From assembly GCA_013396915.1 (NCBI GenBank), contig VWZL01001361.1, positions 952,740-1,016,739 on the forward strand: a stretch of DNA of 64,000 nucleotides, in the 5' to 3' direction. The position numbers and the translations under genes were made by a program. Shown here in pieces: positions 37,338 to 52,300 of the stretch. Source of the stretch: Stercorarius parasiticus. Lineage: Eukaryota > Chordata > Aves > Charadriiformes > Stercorariidae. Under the pieces are notes generated by a model that saw only the letters and a list, made by a program, of their open reading frames with translations, searched no databases and was not told the origin of the DNA. Numbering within the stretch: position 1 is the first letter of the stretch; every line of letters starts with the position of its first letter.

Positions 37338-40300
37338 CTACAGAAATGGGAAACAAACAAACGGATATAAAACACTGCTCTGCATGTGAGGTATCACACA
37401 TGACTTAGAACCATTCACTGTCACAACTTCCTAAGTAAAAAAGGAAGAGCGCTGCAGTACTTTTACTAACAGTGTCATCAGGTCTCGATTCCACTGAGAC
37501 CTTGTATTTAATTTCATAATGGCGATATTAAAAAACCCACCACCTTAACCTGCTATTGCTGTTCATTACCAGATTTGTCCTGAGGACTTTTAACTACTTT
37601 TCTTCTGCAAAAAGTACAGAGGTTCAGGAATAACCAAGAACTTGCTTTTTACGCCTACAGAAAGAAGCTTATCTATGGAGCATAGTAGATACGTCCTGAA
37701 TATATAAACTTTTTGTATTTCAGGGCACATTCTTTCTGCGTATTTTTGCCTCACACTTACAAAAGCCAATAAAAATGTAAAGCCTTGTCCAGAGATGTGA
37801 TGCATTTTAAATTAAAAAAAAAATATAACGTTGGGAAATATTCTTTAATGTTGTTTTATCTTCAAAGAAAATCACTGTAGCTGATTCCCAGCCTTAACAG
37901 CGTGGGATGGAAGAGCTTTCCATTTCCAGCTCCAAGCACAGAAGCTGTCTATTCCAGGCAAGCCCTATTCTATATAACTGTACCACAGTGTTGTACTGGA
38001 AATGTTCTCCTCTTCTTCCCAATAAGATCTATAAAGGTTCCTATATAGACATCCATCTACTTGTTTTCTGCCCTACTGCAAAGATGTGCTGCACTAAATG
38101 GCTTAAAAAAAATAATCATAATGAATTAGTGAGAAAGGCGAGAGATGAGAAGTGCCATGTTCTAAATTCAGAGGCTAACAATGGATGCTCACTTATGAAA
38201 ACATGGAAGGAAGGGGTGTGCAACAGAAGTTTATTTTTGGCGTTCCTCTTGCTTGGGAGCAGGAAAAATGGCGTCTCGGTTAACAGGAGTACACCTCAAT
38301 GAACATGACTGGGTGGAATGGGGAGAACCGTACTTGACGTTCCCAAAGGGAAGCAAAGGCTCAGTTGCAGGGTTGGCAGTTCCTAGTTCTGGGTGTATGG
38401 CACCAGGGCCCCTACCTCGTGTGCATGTTTGGAAAATGCCTCCGCGCTGGCCATCATGCTCGCAGTCCTTTCATCCAGCTCTCCCAGTTTCTGTCCTCTC
38501 TCATCAAGGGCGATGCGGGCACGAGTCAAGTCCCCAATGACTCCGCCTGCGGCTCCTCGCACGCCTTCAATTCCGCCTGATCCAGGGATGTGCTGGGCAA
38601 GACTGCGAGAGGCTTTTCCTGCCGTGGCCTCACCAACTGCAAAGGAGAAATGGACAAACAGACAGGAATGAGGTCCTGGCTCTGTCAGCGCTTCTTGTCC
38701 TCGAGCTGCAGCCTTGCAGGAGTGATGCCGTTTGAGGTGCAGATGGCACGTGTGGAAGACTGCTCTGTGCACCGGCACAGCTACAGCGCACTCCTGAGTC
38801 CCCCGACTCGATTCCGCAAAAGAAGCTGCCACGGTGAAGGAATCACGGGAAGGCAACTGAGGACCCTCTCCCCTTTCTTCACGCCGCCATCTTTATTTTT
38901 TCATCAATGATCTAAAGCTTGTGTACCACTCCATTCCTAGATGACAAAGGCAGGGCATCCCATGAATTAATTGCTGCAAAAAAAATTAACCAACCCCATG
39001 AATTACTTACAAAGCTCCTCTCTGTCAAAAGCTTGTCCACTTCCTCCAAAAAGACCTTTGAGAAAGCCTCTGTTTTGGGCTTCGGGTGTTTCCACGGGAG
39101 TAAACAAATCTCCAAGCATGTCCTAGGCAAAGTCAGACAAAAGTCTATGTGAAAAATCAGTGAGGTGAAAGGAGTTCTAGGTGTTTGCTTTATTTGCATT
39201 AAGGAGCCACATGCACTGGAGCTAATCAACTAGTTCTAGAAGAGTCTGTTGCGTGAACAGTATTGAGTACTTAGCATTTGTGTTTCATGACAGGCAGATA
39301 CTTGGGCTAACTCAGTTCGCTCATGCTTTCAAAGGGACTTGGTTTGTCACTTGCCTCTCTTATGTTCATTACCACAGAGAAAAAAATGTATAAGCAATAC
39401 AGAGTAAGAATATCAGTGATAAAATAATGTTTTGCTTAGAAACAGCAGAGGTGATGTGATAATTGAATAAACGATTTGTTGTGAATCATGTGTTTTGCTT
39501 TAGTGGTTATCCAGGCAAGCAGGGCAGGCACTCTGTTTTCTCTCTGGAGCATACCTGAGTTCAGTGCTTGCTAGCAGTTCAGAGAGCTTGGTGGTTTGTT
39601 GTTTGGTTGGTTTTTGTGATTTTTTTTTGTTTTGTTTTGTTTTGTTTTTTTTTAAACCAAAAATCCCCATCACCTTCCTTCCAATCTTCCCCTGACCCCG
39701 TTACTGTGCAATTTGGCAGTGCCATCAGTAATGCTAAATAAGTGTGTCTGAAGGCACCGTCATGGTGCCAGATCTTGCAGCAGCTGACCCAAACGAACCT
39801 CGGGCTCGGCTTTCTTTGCAGCAGTACTAGATGTGCAACGGGAGCAGTTGCTGCCCTGTTGCTCATCTCCGTGTTTGCTCATCCGAGCCTCAACAGGCCG
39901 CGGCGGCTGTTGTGCTGCACAGAGCCCTGGGCTCCCGGGAGGCCGAATGCGAGGACAGCGCTGTGACTCACACGTACCGCTCCTCCGCACAGGCACCTGC
40001 TCTGGGGAGAAAAATTACCGCAGCGCTTTGAGCCTAAGGGGAGGCTGTCGTGCAGCCTGGCTTGTTTTCCTAGGTGGCAGGTGATACTGGGCCATCTGCT
40101 TTTTGTACACGTATAATGACTGTGCAAGCCTTTTACTCTGCTCTTCGCACACAAGCCAAGATAGAAGCAGCCACAGTCCGGCAGTATGGAGAAGCAAGGG
40201 CTGCGTTTCCCTTTGGTTCGATGTTGTATGATGCTATTAAGGTTAATAATAAAAAAAAAAAAAAGTAGTAATCTAGCTTCTAACAGCCTCTCACTGTAGG

Positions 40301-43300
40301 TCCATCTTCTAAGACACGCTGATCGAACCTTTTGATCATTTTAGAATCGGTTCCCTGCAAAATAATCTGGGATGCGCAAAAGCTTGTGTGCAACGCTCAC
40401 TCCTCGCAGTGATTTTCAGACTTGAGACAGACAGTGCTGTGATGTGAGTTGAGCAGCTCAGCACATGTTATTCCCTAGGGCATAATGAGTGCTGGCAGGA
40501 CCATTTCTTTTATATTTCTATCCTAGTTCACTGCTAATTATATAACCTAGAACTTATTCCCCCTCTTTTTTTTCCCCTTTTATTGCTCATGTTTCTCCCT
40601 GTAACCTCTCACAATTCCTCCTTTTCAGTAAATGACATTTTAATTTGCATTTTCATTGTAAAAAAAACCCTGAACCCAAATCTAACATTGTAAAGACCTT
40701 TTGCTCAAAATAAATTATTTTAATTAGACCGATTCTGTAGCTATTGTATTTTAATGTACAATGGGAGACGCTTTGCTCATCTGGAAGAAGGGAAGTACCA
40801 ATTATTGGAGTATAAACAATGGTAAATAATTAAAAAATATATTAAAACAGAGCATATTTTTTTATACTAACCACGCTGGTTTGTCTCGTGCTCCCACCTA
40901 TCTACTGAAAGCTGCAGGTATGAAGGTATTTTTAGAGTTAAAATAAAAAAAATGATAAAAATACGGGAAGGAATTCATATTTTCACTGAGGCAGTTGCTG
41001 TGTGGCGGGACACATGCTGGTACCAACTGCTGTAGCTGCTATCCGTTTGTAGCTTCCCCTTCTTTCCCCTCAGTCATTTTTAACAGTTGGTCTTCCGTAC
41101 GGTGGGACTTTGAGGGAAGTGGGCCGTGAAGAGTCCCGCTTGGGCACAAATCTGCCTCTGTGCAGAGCCAGCAGAGACTGCCATTACTTGCGGGCAGGCT
41201 GTAGGCTCAGGCCGGCCGTTTGGGCAGAGGAGCGAGGTGACAGTGTCATGAAAAAGCCCAAACAGCGGCAGAGCTGCTGACCTCTCTCTGCTGCTTCGAT
41301 GGTCATTCAGCCAGGGCGAGTGGAGAGGAACACGTCTGTCCTCCTCCTGCACCACAGCCTTCACTTCAAATAATAAAAACTACTAAATACTAAAATACTT
41401 CTTTCCCCCACCAACATTTATGTTTGCTATTTGGCAACAACTTGTCATCTCTGGTAATGCCAGTGTAACTTATTTAACCATTTAAAACATTGTCTTTTGA
41501 ATAGAAACCATAGACTAGTATGACAATTTTGAGCAACCTAGCAGTAAACACATGGCAATTTACATGTGACAGGTCAGGCCACCAGCCCTCCCACGCAAAC
41601 ACAAGGGCAACAAAGTAAGGGTTGGAGCCCTACCTGCAGGTTGTCACACATCTCCTGGCTGTACGTCAGGCGCTGGATCTCTGTGGGAGAGCTGAGGTAC
41701 AAAGCTTGCCCTTCGTTAGTGAAACAAAAGGTCCGCGCGATCCTCATGTCTGTCACAGGCAAATAGTTGATGTCCAGCAGTGGGCGAAGGCTGGGCAAGC
41801 TGAGGAGAAGCAGATCCCTAGGTTAGTCGCCAGTTGGTACACCTCTGTGCCTGCATTTTAAGCCCACATGTAAATTTATACTTTTCATAACCGGAATAGT
41901 TAAAAGTGCAGCTCTAAGCTGAAAAATTCTGCCATAAACACGCTGCCTTTCTACTTTGTTTCCATGCACGGAGAAGTCGCAGCTGTCTTGCCTCAAAGAC
42001 CCTTCGGCTTCTGCTACCCTCTGGATCTGGGATGTGCATGTCGCACAGCATGGCTTGTGCCACATGTCTGGGCAGTTTGCAGGGCAAGGCCTGCCCGTGG
42101 TTACCGCACGGGCATCTGCGGAAAAGGGCACGGCAGGGCCCCGCTTGCACCCTCCGGACAGAGGCTCCAGCATCGCCTTTGCTGTCCTCCAGCTTCTCCT
42201 GGTACAACATTTTGGATGGCTCTTTCCAAAATGCAAATGGCCCGGCTGGGGAAAGGGGGTGCGGCAAGCCGAGAGCATGGCTCCAGGGCTACTGCATAGT
42301 CAGCTCAATGGCGGAGATGACAAGGAAGGGAAACCAGGTGCTCAGAGCAGAAAAATCTTCCGAAATGGCAAGAGTGGGACTTGCTACTTCACCCTGGATA
42401 AGCAATAAATACTCTTTCTACGCCTGACTTTTTCTATGCTCCTCTATACCTGACTTACCATAAATGAACAGGATTATCAGTGTTTTCTTTTACAGTAGTT
42501 AAAAATCAAGAGCCATCAATTATCATAGGCGGGGGATTACTATGAAATAATGGAGTTTGCTTTGCTGTGCAGCTGCCTTAACTCCCTCTGTGGTGACAGG
42601 CCAAGGAACAGGTACGGCAGCCGGCAAGGCAGGGTGTTAAATGCAGCCACCAGGGAGTTAAGGCAGAGCATCAGGCACTCCGGAGCAAACGCAAGGGGAA
42701 CGTGATGGCACTGTGCCACCTCTTAGCTTAGTTTTGCCACGAGATTAGTTAGATAAGTACCTCAGTGTCATGATGTGCCCATTGGCACAAAAGCACGCCA
42801 GACAGACGCTGTTACAGAGGGTGACCACATCTGCTCGCAATAAAAAGGACGTTTCGGTGATGTTGTGGACATAAAGACATGTTTGGGAAGGCAATGAGAA
42901 GACTTTGGCTTGTTTTTCTGAACAAATGACTGCAAATTGATGATCACCCATATCCTGGGAGGAGGAAGGGGAATGCATGACAAGTTTCCTTTTTCTTGTT
43001 TTTTCACCGTCATCAGCACTGTGTGGGTCCCTCCATACTTCGTATGGTGGATGTGTCAGCGTCCCCATGCAGTCCAAGCACGCGAAGGTCAGCACGGCTC
43101 CTTTCAGCGTCAGAACTGTGCCTGCAAAATGTAATTTCCTCTCACTGGCACTGGCACCACAATTAAACTGGTTGTCAGTACTGCGAACGCGTGCAGCACG
43201 GCTGACATTCAGCTTTTGTAAATAGAGCAAACAGATTAATCTAGCTAAAGTGACAAGCCTTCCTTGCTCAGGTCTTCCTGACCACACAAGAAGGTGAACA

Positions 43301-46299
43301 AACAGCCTGCCGGTACTGGAAAGGCCTCAGGCAGCCTGTATCAAATAATCTATAGAATACACGGTACTGAATACCATAAAGACAGGCTGTTGTTTATCTC
43401 TATATTCTACTAGTAGGATATTTATTCCCCAGAAATACAATTGCTCTCCTCAGTCTGGTGACCTTCCAAGCACTGTTTTTCTAAACAAACCAGGGGTGGG
43501 AAACCTCTATTCCTGTGCATCCTCTGATTTTTGTCGTTATTTTACTTTAAACATACTAAGCGCACACTGCTTCTCCTCAGACTTGACCTCTCCCAGCCCT
43601 CTGTTCTCTCTGCTACACCATCTGTCACTCACTCAGCCAAGGATCTCTCCTGGTACATCAACCTGCCAACATTTTTGTTTCCTTTCCTGAACTCCCTTCT
43701 GCTTCCCTGCAGCTTTCCGACAGTAAGACAGCCAAACCGTTCACAGCATCCCAGCTAGGACTGCATCAGAGCTGTACATGGGGCTGTCATTTCACAATAT
43801 GAAGGAACTCTGCTAATTTCCCTATTATGACAATAAACACGTAACTCTGCCCATGACACAAAGTAATCTTCAGAACAAATATAGCCAAAGGGACTCAGTT
43901 CATGGAGCTGCGAGTCTCTCACAAGCATCTTTATTGACCCGTGTGTCCTCTGCGTTGCGAGTGACCATTGCTTGATACACGTATTGAGAAATTTCCGCCC
44001 AAAAGGCCATACAAAATCATGCAGTTATTCCCGCTGTTGTACCAAGGCAGATAATAAATAGGAAAAGGGCTGCACTCTTACCACTTGGCGACACCATGAC
44101 TGGCTCTGACTGCCGCAAATCGTCACTAGCAGGCAGATTAAGGGAGAGGATTAAGACCATACCAAGGCCCGTTCCAACCCAGAGACAGGGGGAGACAGCG
44201 GAGTCATTCTTTCGGGCAAAGGACTCCATGAAGTACAAAGCAGTAATTGCCTCCTTTGAGTCCCTGTCGATACTGGACACGCTGGAGCTTCGGGAACGGC
44301 TGAAGGAGTTTTCCCTATTTTCTGCATAAATAAATACAAGCAAACCGGCATAAATTGGCAATCCTAGAATAGGCACAAATACAGCAGCAAATACAAACTC
44401 CCTGTAGAGTACAGAAAATACAGAGTTTTCGTAACCTGAGCAAACATTCTGGTACTAGCACGATACCAGCCTGCTGCCAGTGTATAAATAAGTGTGGAAA
44501 ATGCTGTCAGACCTCATCAGTTAGATCTGCATTAGAAATAGCTGCTTATTATGGAGATTAGCATAGACTAATTAGAATTTACAACAGCCTTAGCTCAAAG
44601 GACTTGTTCTAAATAGCATGAAATAATTTTAGACCCATATGTTACCAATGCATTTAAAATTAATCCATGTATCTCATTGCTGCAGGACACGAAGGGAGAC
44701 GCCATTACCAACTTCAGAGCACGCGTCCTTTGCTCTGCTCTTGCTTCCATCGCTAGGACGTTCTAGCACCGCGTTCACAGCCATCGTTTATTGTTGAGCT
44801 ATTAATAACCGCTCTCTGGGGAAAAGACACCCATTGCTAAACTTATCCCAGCGTCTACAACGTCTCAGGGTACAAATCAACTCTGGCTTCCCAGGGAGAG
44901 AAGTGAGAAACCTGCTCTGTGCCCTTGGCAAACAGTTCATCTTCCACCTAAACTTCAGCAGGCAACGGCAAGAGCCAGCTGTAGACAGAGCCGTATCGGC
45001 CTCACTGCAAATACGGAGACACTCTCTGAGCTTTTCAGAGAGAAACAAGAACGAGCAGGGTCTGACTGCTGTAGGGCTAAGGATCTCCGCTCTGCTTTGC
45101 CTCGTGCCAGGCAGGACGCACAGAGCTGTGCGAGGGAGCTTCTGGCCATCGCAGGAACCGCCGGTGGCAACACACTGAGGCTAAAAAGTTACTGAAGAGT
45201 AAAAGGAGGCAGAGGGAAGAAGGGAGTAGGGCTGGCTGCTAGCACAGTCTTTGCAAAACAATTTGTGCCAGTGCCGCCATCTACCAACCTGGAGTCAAAG
45301 ATAGGGCTAGATCATTGCAAACCTCACACGCTCTTCTGCAGCAACAACAACAACAAGAGGACCAGGGGGTTCTGGAGACGGAGAAATAGTTGAAGCTATT
45401 GGACCTGAGATAAAAGGCTCACTTTGGAACCTATCATTATGAAATGGATCTGTGTGTGGTGTGAAATGGTACTTCTTATAGCTCAGAAGAGAGTGCTGTC
45501 TCTTCAGAGCCAGTGGAAATGTCTAAAAAGAGGAATACTTTCTGCCATGGTTGAAGAATAAAATTAGAAAAGGGCTTTCTCACGTACTCCAACTTGAAAC
45601 TGGGCTAAGCCTCATATTGTATATATGGTTCCTGCTCTCCCCCAGAAGCAGCAGTTTAGCTGGTGAATCTCTTTTTCAGACAACGTATTGCAGCATTGCG
45701 TTCCCCTACCCAGATGACTCAGTGTAAACTGCTGAAATGATCCTCTTCACAGTAACTACCTGGGAAAGACTGGAGAGAACAATGGCAAAGCACTACTGGA
45801 ACCAGAGCAAGCGTTACTACATCTGCCATCTTACGAGCTGGCACACAGGGATGGGGGAAGATTCTCCTGCCGCTCTTTTACACTTGGCCCGGCTTCTGTT
45901 CTTTGAGGGCATCCGTAATTTGTCAAACAGGAGCTTTACAGGACAGCCATCCCTGGCACTTCAGTCCCACTCTCATGGAAGAGAAAGTTACATCTACTTG
46001 AACTTCCAAGCACTGCCCTCACCCTATTTCGCCTTCTTCACGTAGGCACTGTTGTAGCTCTCTAGTTCTGGCTCAGTACCGCTAAATAGATCTGCATAAA
46101 ACTGGGATTGTTTATTCATGTGCAAACACAGCTTCTAATACCTTGAGAATTAGTGTCTCCCATAACCCCAAGCACTTTGTACTTCTGCAGTGGACTGGCT
46201 GGCCCAGCTCCTTCCTAAGCACAGTGACAGCAGCCAGGTAAAGAAAGCGAAGACAGCAATTTCAAAGCAGAGATCATCAGGACTGCACACATATATGTA

Positions 46300-46331
<32 letters not shown>

Positions 46332-49300
46332 CACTTTTCCCCCCCCAAAGGGTGCCTAATTTTTAAAATACGTTATTATGTAATTCATTTTCTCTCTAAC
46401 AGGTGTATTAATATCACAGTCACTCACATAAAATTCAGCTATGGTGGTGCTCAAACTGAAAAAGATGTTGAAAGGACAAATGCAGTTGGTGTAGGCGACA
46501 TACACGGAACTTAAAATATATAATGTGCCATTTGCATGTGTCATCAAGCTTTCTCCCTCCCTAAATTAGCAAGAAATGTTCCTCACTCCTGTGCAGTACA
46601 GTTAACTAATACATCTTTGCAGAACTGACACTAACAGATAAAATCTTTGGGACACTTTTGGGAACATACTGTGCCATTTTCTATTAAATACACTACTCAA
46701 ACTGCAATTCTAAAAACGGGCACGACACATGTCAAAATTTGATGTCATTAAACATATCTGAACAGCAAGCCAAAACCTATGAAAGACTGCAGTCACTACG
46801 TGACTTTATTGGCTAGCTCTAAAGCAAGGTAGGTATCTCTCCTCTTCCTAGATTTCAAGGTAAAATTTAGTTTAGGCCTATTCCCTGGGACTCCTTTCTC
46901 AAAGAGATTATACCCCAAATTCTCTATTTAGAAACCAGTCCATTGTATCCTAGAGAAACACAAAAGCACTTTCTTTGGGAAATTTTAAAAACTTGCCATA
47001 TCCTTTCCTAGCATGATTGCTATGTTTTAAAATTATGTCCCATCTTCTGAAAGTTGTCCTGTATGAAGACTGCCAATCTGTAGTAATCCTTAATCCAGTC
47101 GCCGTAGTCTGGGTTTTCTCTTGTATTTTCCTTTTTTTGCACTGCATGACAAGCCTAGCAGGAATGTCAGCTACCACATCTTTCTGCATGAAAGAACCAG
47201 AACCACTTCCAGGTACTCCCTGTAACCTAGGGTCAAACAAGTTTATTTGGACTCCTTTTGCTTCAGTAAGGGGACAGGATGGTCATATGTGAAAGGCGGG
47301 TATTTTTCTGCTCCTCAGCTCTCTTTCCCTCTTCTCCTCCTCTGCAAAACATCCTGCTACGTGACAGTTTCTCATATGTGTGCTCCTGCCACTAAATTGC
47401 CTCCTGCTTTGAGGGAGTCCAGCATCCCCTTTTCTCTGAGGCAGGTATCCAGCTCCCATGATCCCTCTGCTCCGACCCAGCCATCTTTTTCTCAGGAGAC
47501 CATGTCCTTTTTCCTCTTCCCCTTGCAAATCTGGACTTCTTGGCTCTTCTTTTTTTACAACTAGATCTCTAAGCGGTTTCTGCAGGTATCAGCAGAGGAG
47601 CCGAGAGCACCATCAGAAGGCTCCAGTGTCCCCTGAGAGCTAATGAGTGACTATCATTTGGGAGATGCTGCTATTCAGACTACAAGCAGCTCTGAGCAAA
47701 AGCATTATTACCTGCATGCAGTGCCTTTCAAAATCCAGCATTCCATGGGTTCAGGCTACACAATATAAACACTACTACTCTCCTAAGAGTAGTCCTGCTT
47801 TCTTGAAAATGTTTTCATTCAGCCCTCTGTCCTGTGCATGGTTTGGGTTAGTGAGATGCAGATGGACGCTCAGGAGCCAACTTCTGATTGCTAAATTCCA
47901 GCTATGAACGGCAGCATACAAGTAGAAGGCTTGTGATTTAAAAGTAACTGCAAAACCTCTAACTTGCTACCCACCTCACTGAACAGAAACACACAGGACA
48001 CTTCAACTCACATGCCAGGATAAAAACGAAGCCAGTGCTTTTGAGTCTTACCTTTGTTCATCCATGTGTGAGCAGTATAGTGACGCTCGTCGTGTGAGAA
48101 TGTACTGATTCCATGTAATTGCTGAAGCATTGCCCGTCTGGAAATGTAACCTACTGCCACAAAATCGCATGCATTGCAAAAGGACAAGAACAATTGAGCC
48201 AACCGTCATCATGACATTTATACGAAAGCAGCCCTGAGCAGTTAGTTGTCCTAGTTCTTTTCTTGCGCGACAGAGCTGTCCCGCTGCAGTGCACTGGTGT
48301 CTAGGAGAAGCTTTAATTTAGGGTGGAGGGGGGATTCTGAGAATTTAAAAAGATAATTTGAGTAAATGATTCCATGTATTTCAACTGTCACCTTTACAGA
48401 GCACTCGCAGAGATTTTCTTAACATCCTTTACTTCAGTCGAAATAAAACTGCAGTTTCCTTACTTTCCTATGGAATTTAAAAAAAAAAAAAAGGAGGGAG
48501 GATACTAATGAAAATATTTATGGCACTGACTTGTGCATCTTCCGGGGAATGTTCTGACATCTCTATTCTCAACTGCAGCAAAGGCTTTGCACGGGGAACA
48601 TCCTCACATCTCGTCCAAGAAATTGTCATTGTGATTATTCCAAAATAATGGATTTAGCACTAACAGAGAAGCATAAAGTCATTTTCTTCTTGAAGTTAGG
48701 AATCATTAAAGTAAAAGTATCACTTGTTATGAGGAATGAAAGTAAACTACCAGTGACAAAGATCAACATTTTCACTGCAAATGTTTACATTCATTACTGG
48801 ACAGTTTTGCAATTGACTGTCAGTGTCTTGGATGCTATTTATAGGTCCTTTCCTGGTTTTAACATACCAAGCAATTGATCTACTTATAAAACATACACAG
48901 AAATCGACCTTTTTTTTTTTGATATGGAAATTGCTACATTCTGGAAACAAAGTTAAATGGCTTATATTCTCCTCACTTGGAGATTTCTAAAAGTCTTCAT
49001 CCCAAATATCAGACCTAACAGAACCTAACGAAACTGTTAAAACATTTTGCAGTTTAAGGACCATAATCTTAAAATTTTAAGAGAAATCTGTCACTTTTAA
49101 ACTTATATAGTTAGGAAAGCATGCAGAGCTCTGAATGCCGGTGTGAACATACAGTAAAGGAATTATACTTCAGGCATGAATTTGCACACAGTAACATCAT
49201 AGAGACACAGAGACAGAACCATATTACTGACGGCAATGCTTCAGCAACACAGAGGAGAAAGGGGCAGGAAGTAACGCTGCAAGGTTGTCACACATTTAAG

Positions 49301-52300
49301 AACACCGCACGTTTGCTTGGCTAAAAACATCTCCAAACACATCGTAATAGCACCACTCTAAAGCTGCATTCCACATAAAGCAATTCACTAGAAAGCAGCA
49401 GAAGTTGTCTTAAGCACAAACAATGCAATAATAATCTGGAATTTTGCTGCGAATGATTTTCTACAGGATCAACTCAAATAAGTTTCCCTAAACTGGAAAC
49501 ATTTTCAACATTTTTCCCGATGTTGAAAAGCCTGGGAATATACTGCTTGCAGAGCATTCAAACCAGGGTGGCTACGTCTGCGCTTACACGGAGCTCACGC
49601 CTCTGGGATGCTTCACCCTCCCTGGAAAAACTTCTGAAATGTTTTGTCCTGAAGTTGCTGCAGTTACAGCAGTGTAACCCGAATGGCTTCATGGAATTAT
49701 ACTGACACAAGACTCATGTAAACAATGTCAAATAAAGGCCTGAGAGAGAAAATAGATTCAAGTCACCAGACTTGGATCTTTATCTTGATATTTCCAGAAT
49801 ATGGAAAAGTTCAGGCTTAGGTTTTAGCTCAGGATGTTTTTAAAAACAGAAGGGAACTGTCAGGGCAGAACTATTCTTCATATTGAAAAGGATGTAGAAA
49901 TAAGCATTTTTATAGAAAGACAAAAATGTGAGAGATCTTTACAGTAAGTAATCTATCAAACTTCCATATTCAATTGTATGAATCACTTCCCTTTACTTAC
50001 ACAAGCAAACTGTCTTCACATTCAGATCACTAAAAGCTCAATTTGGATATAGGCTATAAGTTTGGGCATATGGTTTTTTAATTAAAGACATCACAATTCT
50101 GTAGAACTTAAATCCCAAACTAAAATATCCATTCTGCTGAAGCGTCTTTCATAACATTGATGGTTTGGGAAAGAATGGTGTGTTGTATAACTTTCATATG
50201 TGGAAGTACCCAAGAATACGGAGGAGAGAAAAGGCATTATAGAAGAAAAACCTTGGGTTCATTCAATAAAAAAGTCAAAATAATTAATGTTATAATGAAG
50301 CAAGTGAAAGCATTTTAAAGGACTTTAAAAAAACCCCAACCCTTTGGAACAGCTATTATCCCATAACTTGAATAATCTCAGAATATTCCTATGCTTTTCC
50401 CTAGTTCTCTATACACAACAGCCCATCACCTATTCCATTCTGCCACAGACGTACCAGGAACCAATGGTGTATTCCACTTCCAAAAATGTTTCAAAAATTA
50501 TTTCAGAGTAGAAAAACAGTTTATGCTGATCTGAAGCAATTGCTAGCAAGCAAAAAAAATGTTGAAGTTGAGTATGCAGTGCAAAACACACTGTCCAAAT
50601 TCAACACGCCTAGAGTAGAGTGTGAAATTAGCTTAACTTGGAATCAAATAATCATTTAAATTAAAACTGACTAGACATTCAGTGAATGTAAGAAGAACAA
50701 AATTTTCATTTAGTTGGTTGTTTTAAAAACAAGGAAAATTTCCAGATTCCTGTAAGAAAACAAGTGGAACCTAACATCCTGGTAGAACCTGACAGACAAT
50801 GTACTCCAAGGAAAAACGAAACCTGAACTCTGTGTAGCCCAACAGAGTTGGAATTCAGGCACCAGCAGCTCACACGCATCCATGCAAGGCTCTTCTCCAT
50901 TTCTTCCCAGGCCTTTCCCGGCCATTAGACATGCTCTTTCATAAGGTACCTCTGTCTTTATACAACCTCCCCCCACTGCTTTTTCTTGGACATAGGACTC
51001 TATGGGACATAGGGACAACAAGCTCTGTTGTGACCAGATTTAGGCAGACACACACTTAAACTCCACTTAAACTTCTGACGGAAACTAGTGCTTAGGTCTG
51101 ATAAAGATTATTATTCAGTCTAAATGACGACAGCTCCACTGGCTTTTTGCAGTCTAGTGATTGTAGCACTCGGCAGAAAGTTGGAGGCTGTAAGCTGCAC
51201 ACACAAATCAGTCTAAGAGGACCGAGTCCATCCATCCATCCGCATCTGTGGCCACAAGGTATAATGAGAAACAGCATTCTTCCCGTCTTCCCTGGAAGCT
51301 GAGCCCCTGATGCCCAGCTGAGAGGCTAAGCCTACAGTTTCTTGCTCTTCTGGTCCTATTTTTTATTTACTGCGGACCTAATATAAAATATGAACATGTT
51401 CTTGGGGACTTGAACACCATTGCTAGGGTCTAGAAACTGGGCTGCCTCTTGCCATAACGACCTACTTTTTATGCATGTCCTCTACCAGACTCCCGGGGCA
51501 AGTGGCATGCCCCATTTATTTGGTTAGGACATCCACTCTCAGAAGCACTCTCTCTCAGACTGCATCCAAAAGGAATAGATTGAAGTAGGTGGGCTGAATT
51601 GTCCCCTTACTCCTAGGACCAGTTGCCATTATTTTTGATGTGTCTGTATCACAGGCAGACTGGGTTTTGCCCCTTGCTCACCTTTAAAATCTCTCTACAC
51701 CTCCTTTCAAAGAGGAAGCAGGCAAAGAGAAGTTTTTTTCATTTTATTTTATCTTAACTAGAGTAGAAAACAAGCACACACTCACCTCCACCATAACTGA
51801 AAACGAACTTAACACTATGGACAAGTCAATTCTGGAAACAATTATATTCCCCCGAGAATAATCTATGGATCTTATAGTTCAGAGTTCAAACTGAATACTT
51901 TGAAACAGATCTGAAAACCTTACAGAAAATGCTGTCATATCCTTCCTTGGAATGCTTGCTTTTTTGGTGCCAAATATTTTAGTACAGCCATACAGAATTT
52001 GCTGTTCAGAAATCTTTTGAGTTTGCAGTGCCCGTTAGACCAGAAGGGCTGTGATTTTTCTAAATACAGGAAAAATAATTTCGACTTCCTAATAACTTTT
52101 TTTATTTGAATAAAGCTTTCTGCAGTAACAAACAGACTTTCTAGATATAGAACAGGCCCTCTATGCAACATTTTTACCTGCTTCTCTGCACAGACAAGAA
52201 ATGTGATGACAACTGAGCAGTTAGTGGAGACTGGCTTACCATAGTGTCTCCAAGTTATTTCCTATTATACTATTTGTACTGTTACTAGTTACAATGATGT

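Noticed and set aside
38590..38910. Plus-strand frame of 106 codons antisense to the R-SNARE exon
   Set aside because: A shadow of the conserved minus-strand STXBP5L exon and its flanking intron.
41823..42408. Overlapping open frames on both strands of 110-151 codons
   Set aside because: They sit in the GC-rich intronic patch where stops are rare. No domain, no splice-phase match and no agreement between frames.
46950..47240. A 96-codon minus-strand open frame with a Gly/Ser/Pro-rich start (GVPGSGSGSFMQKDVVADIP)
   Set aside because: It starts at TTG, lies inside the large STXBP5L intron, matches no tomosyn segment or family I know, and has no convincing splice sites in the right phase. Probably chance; a conservation check would settle it.
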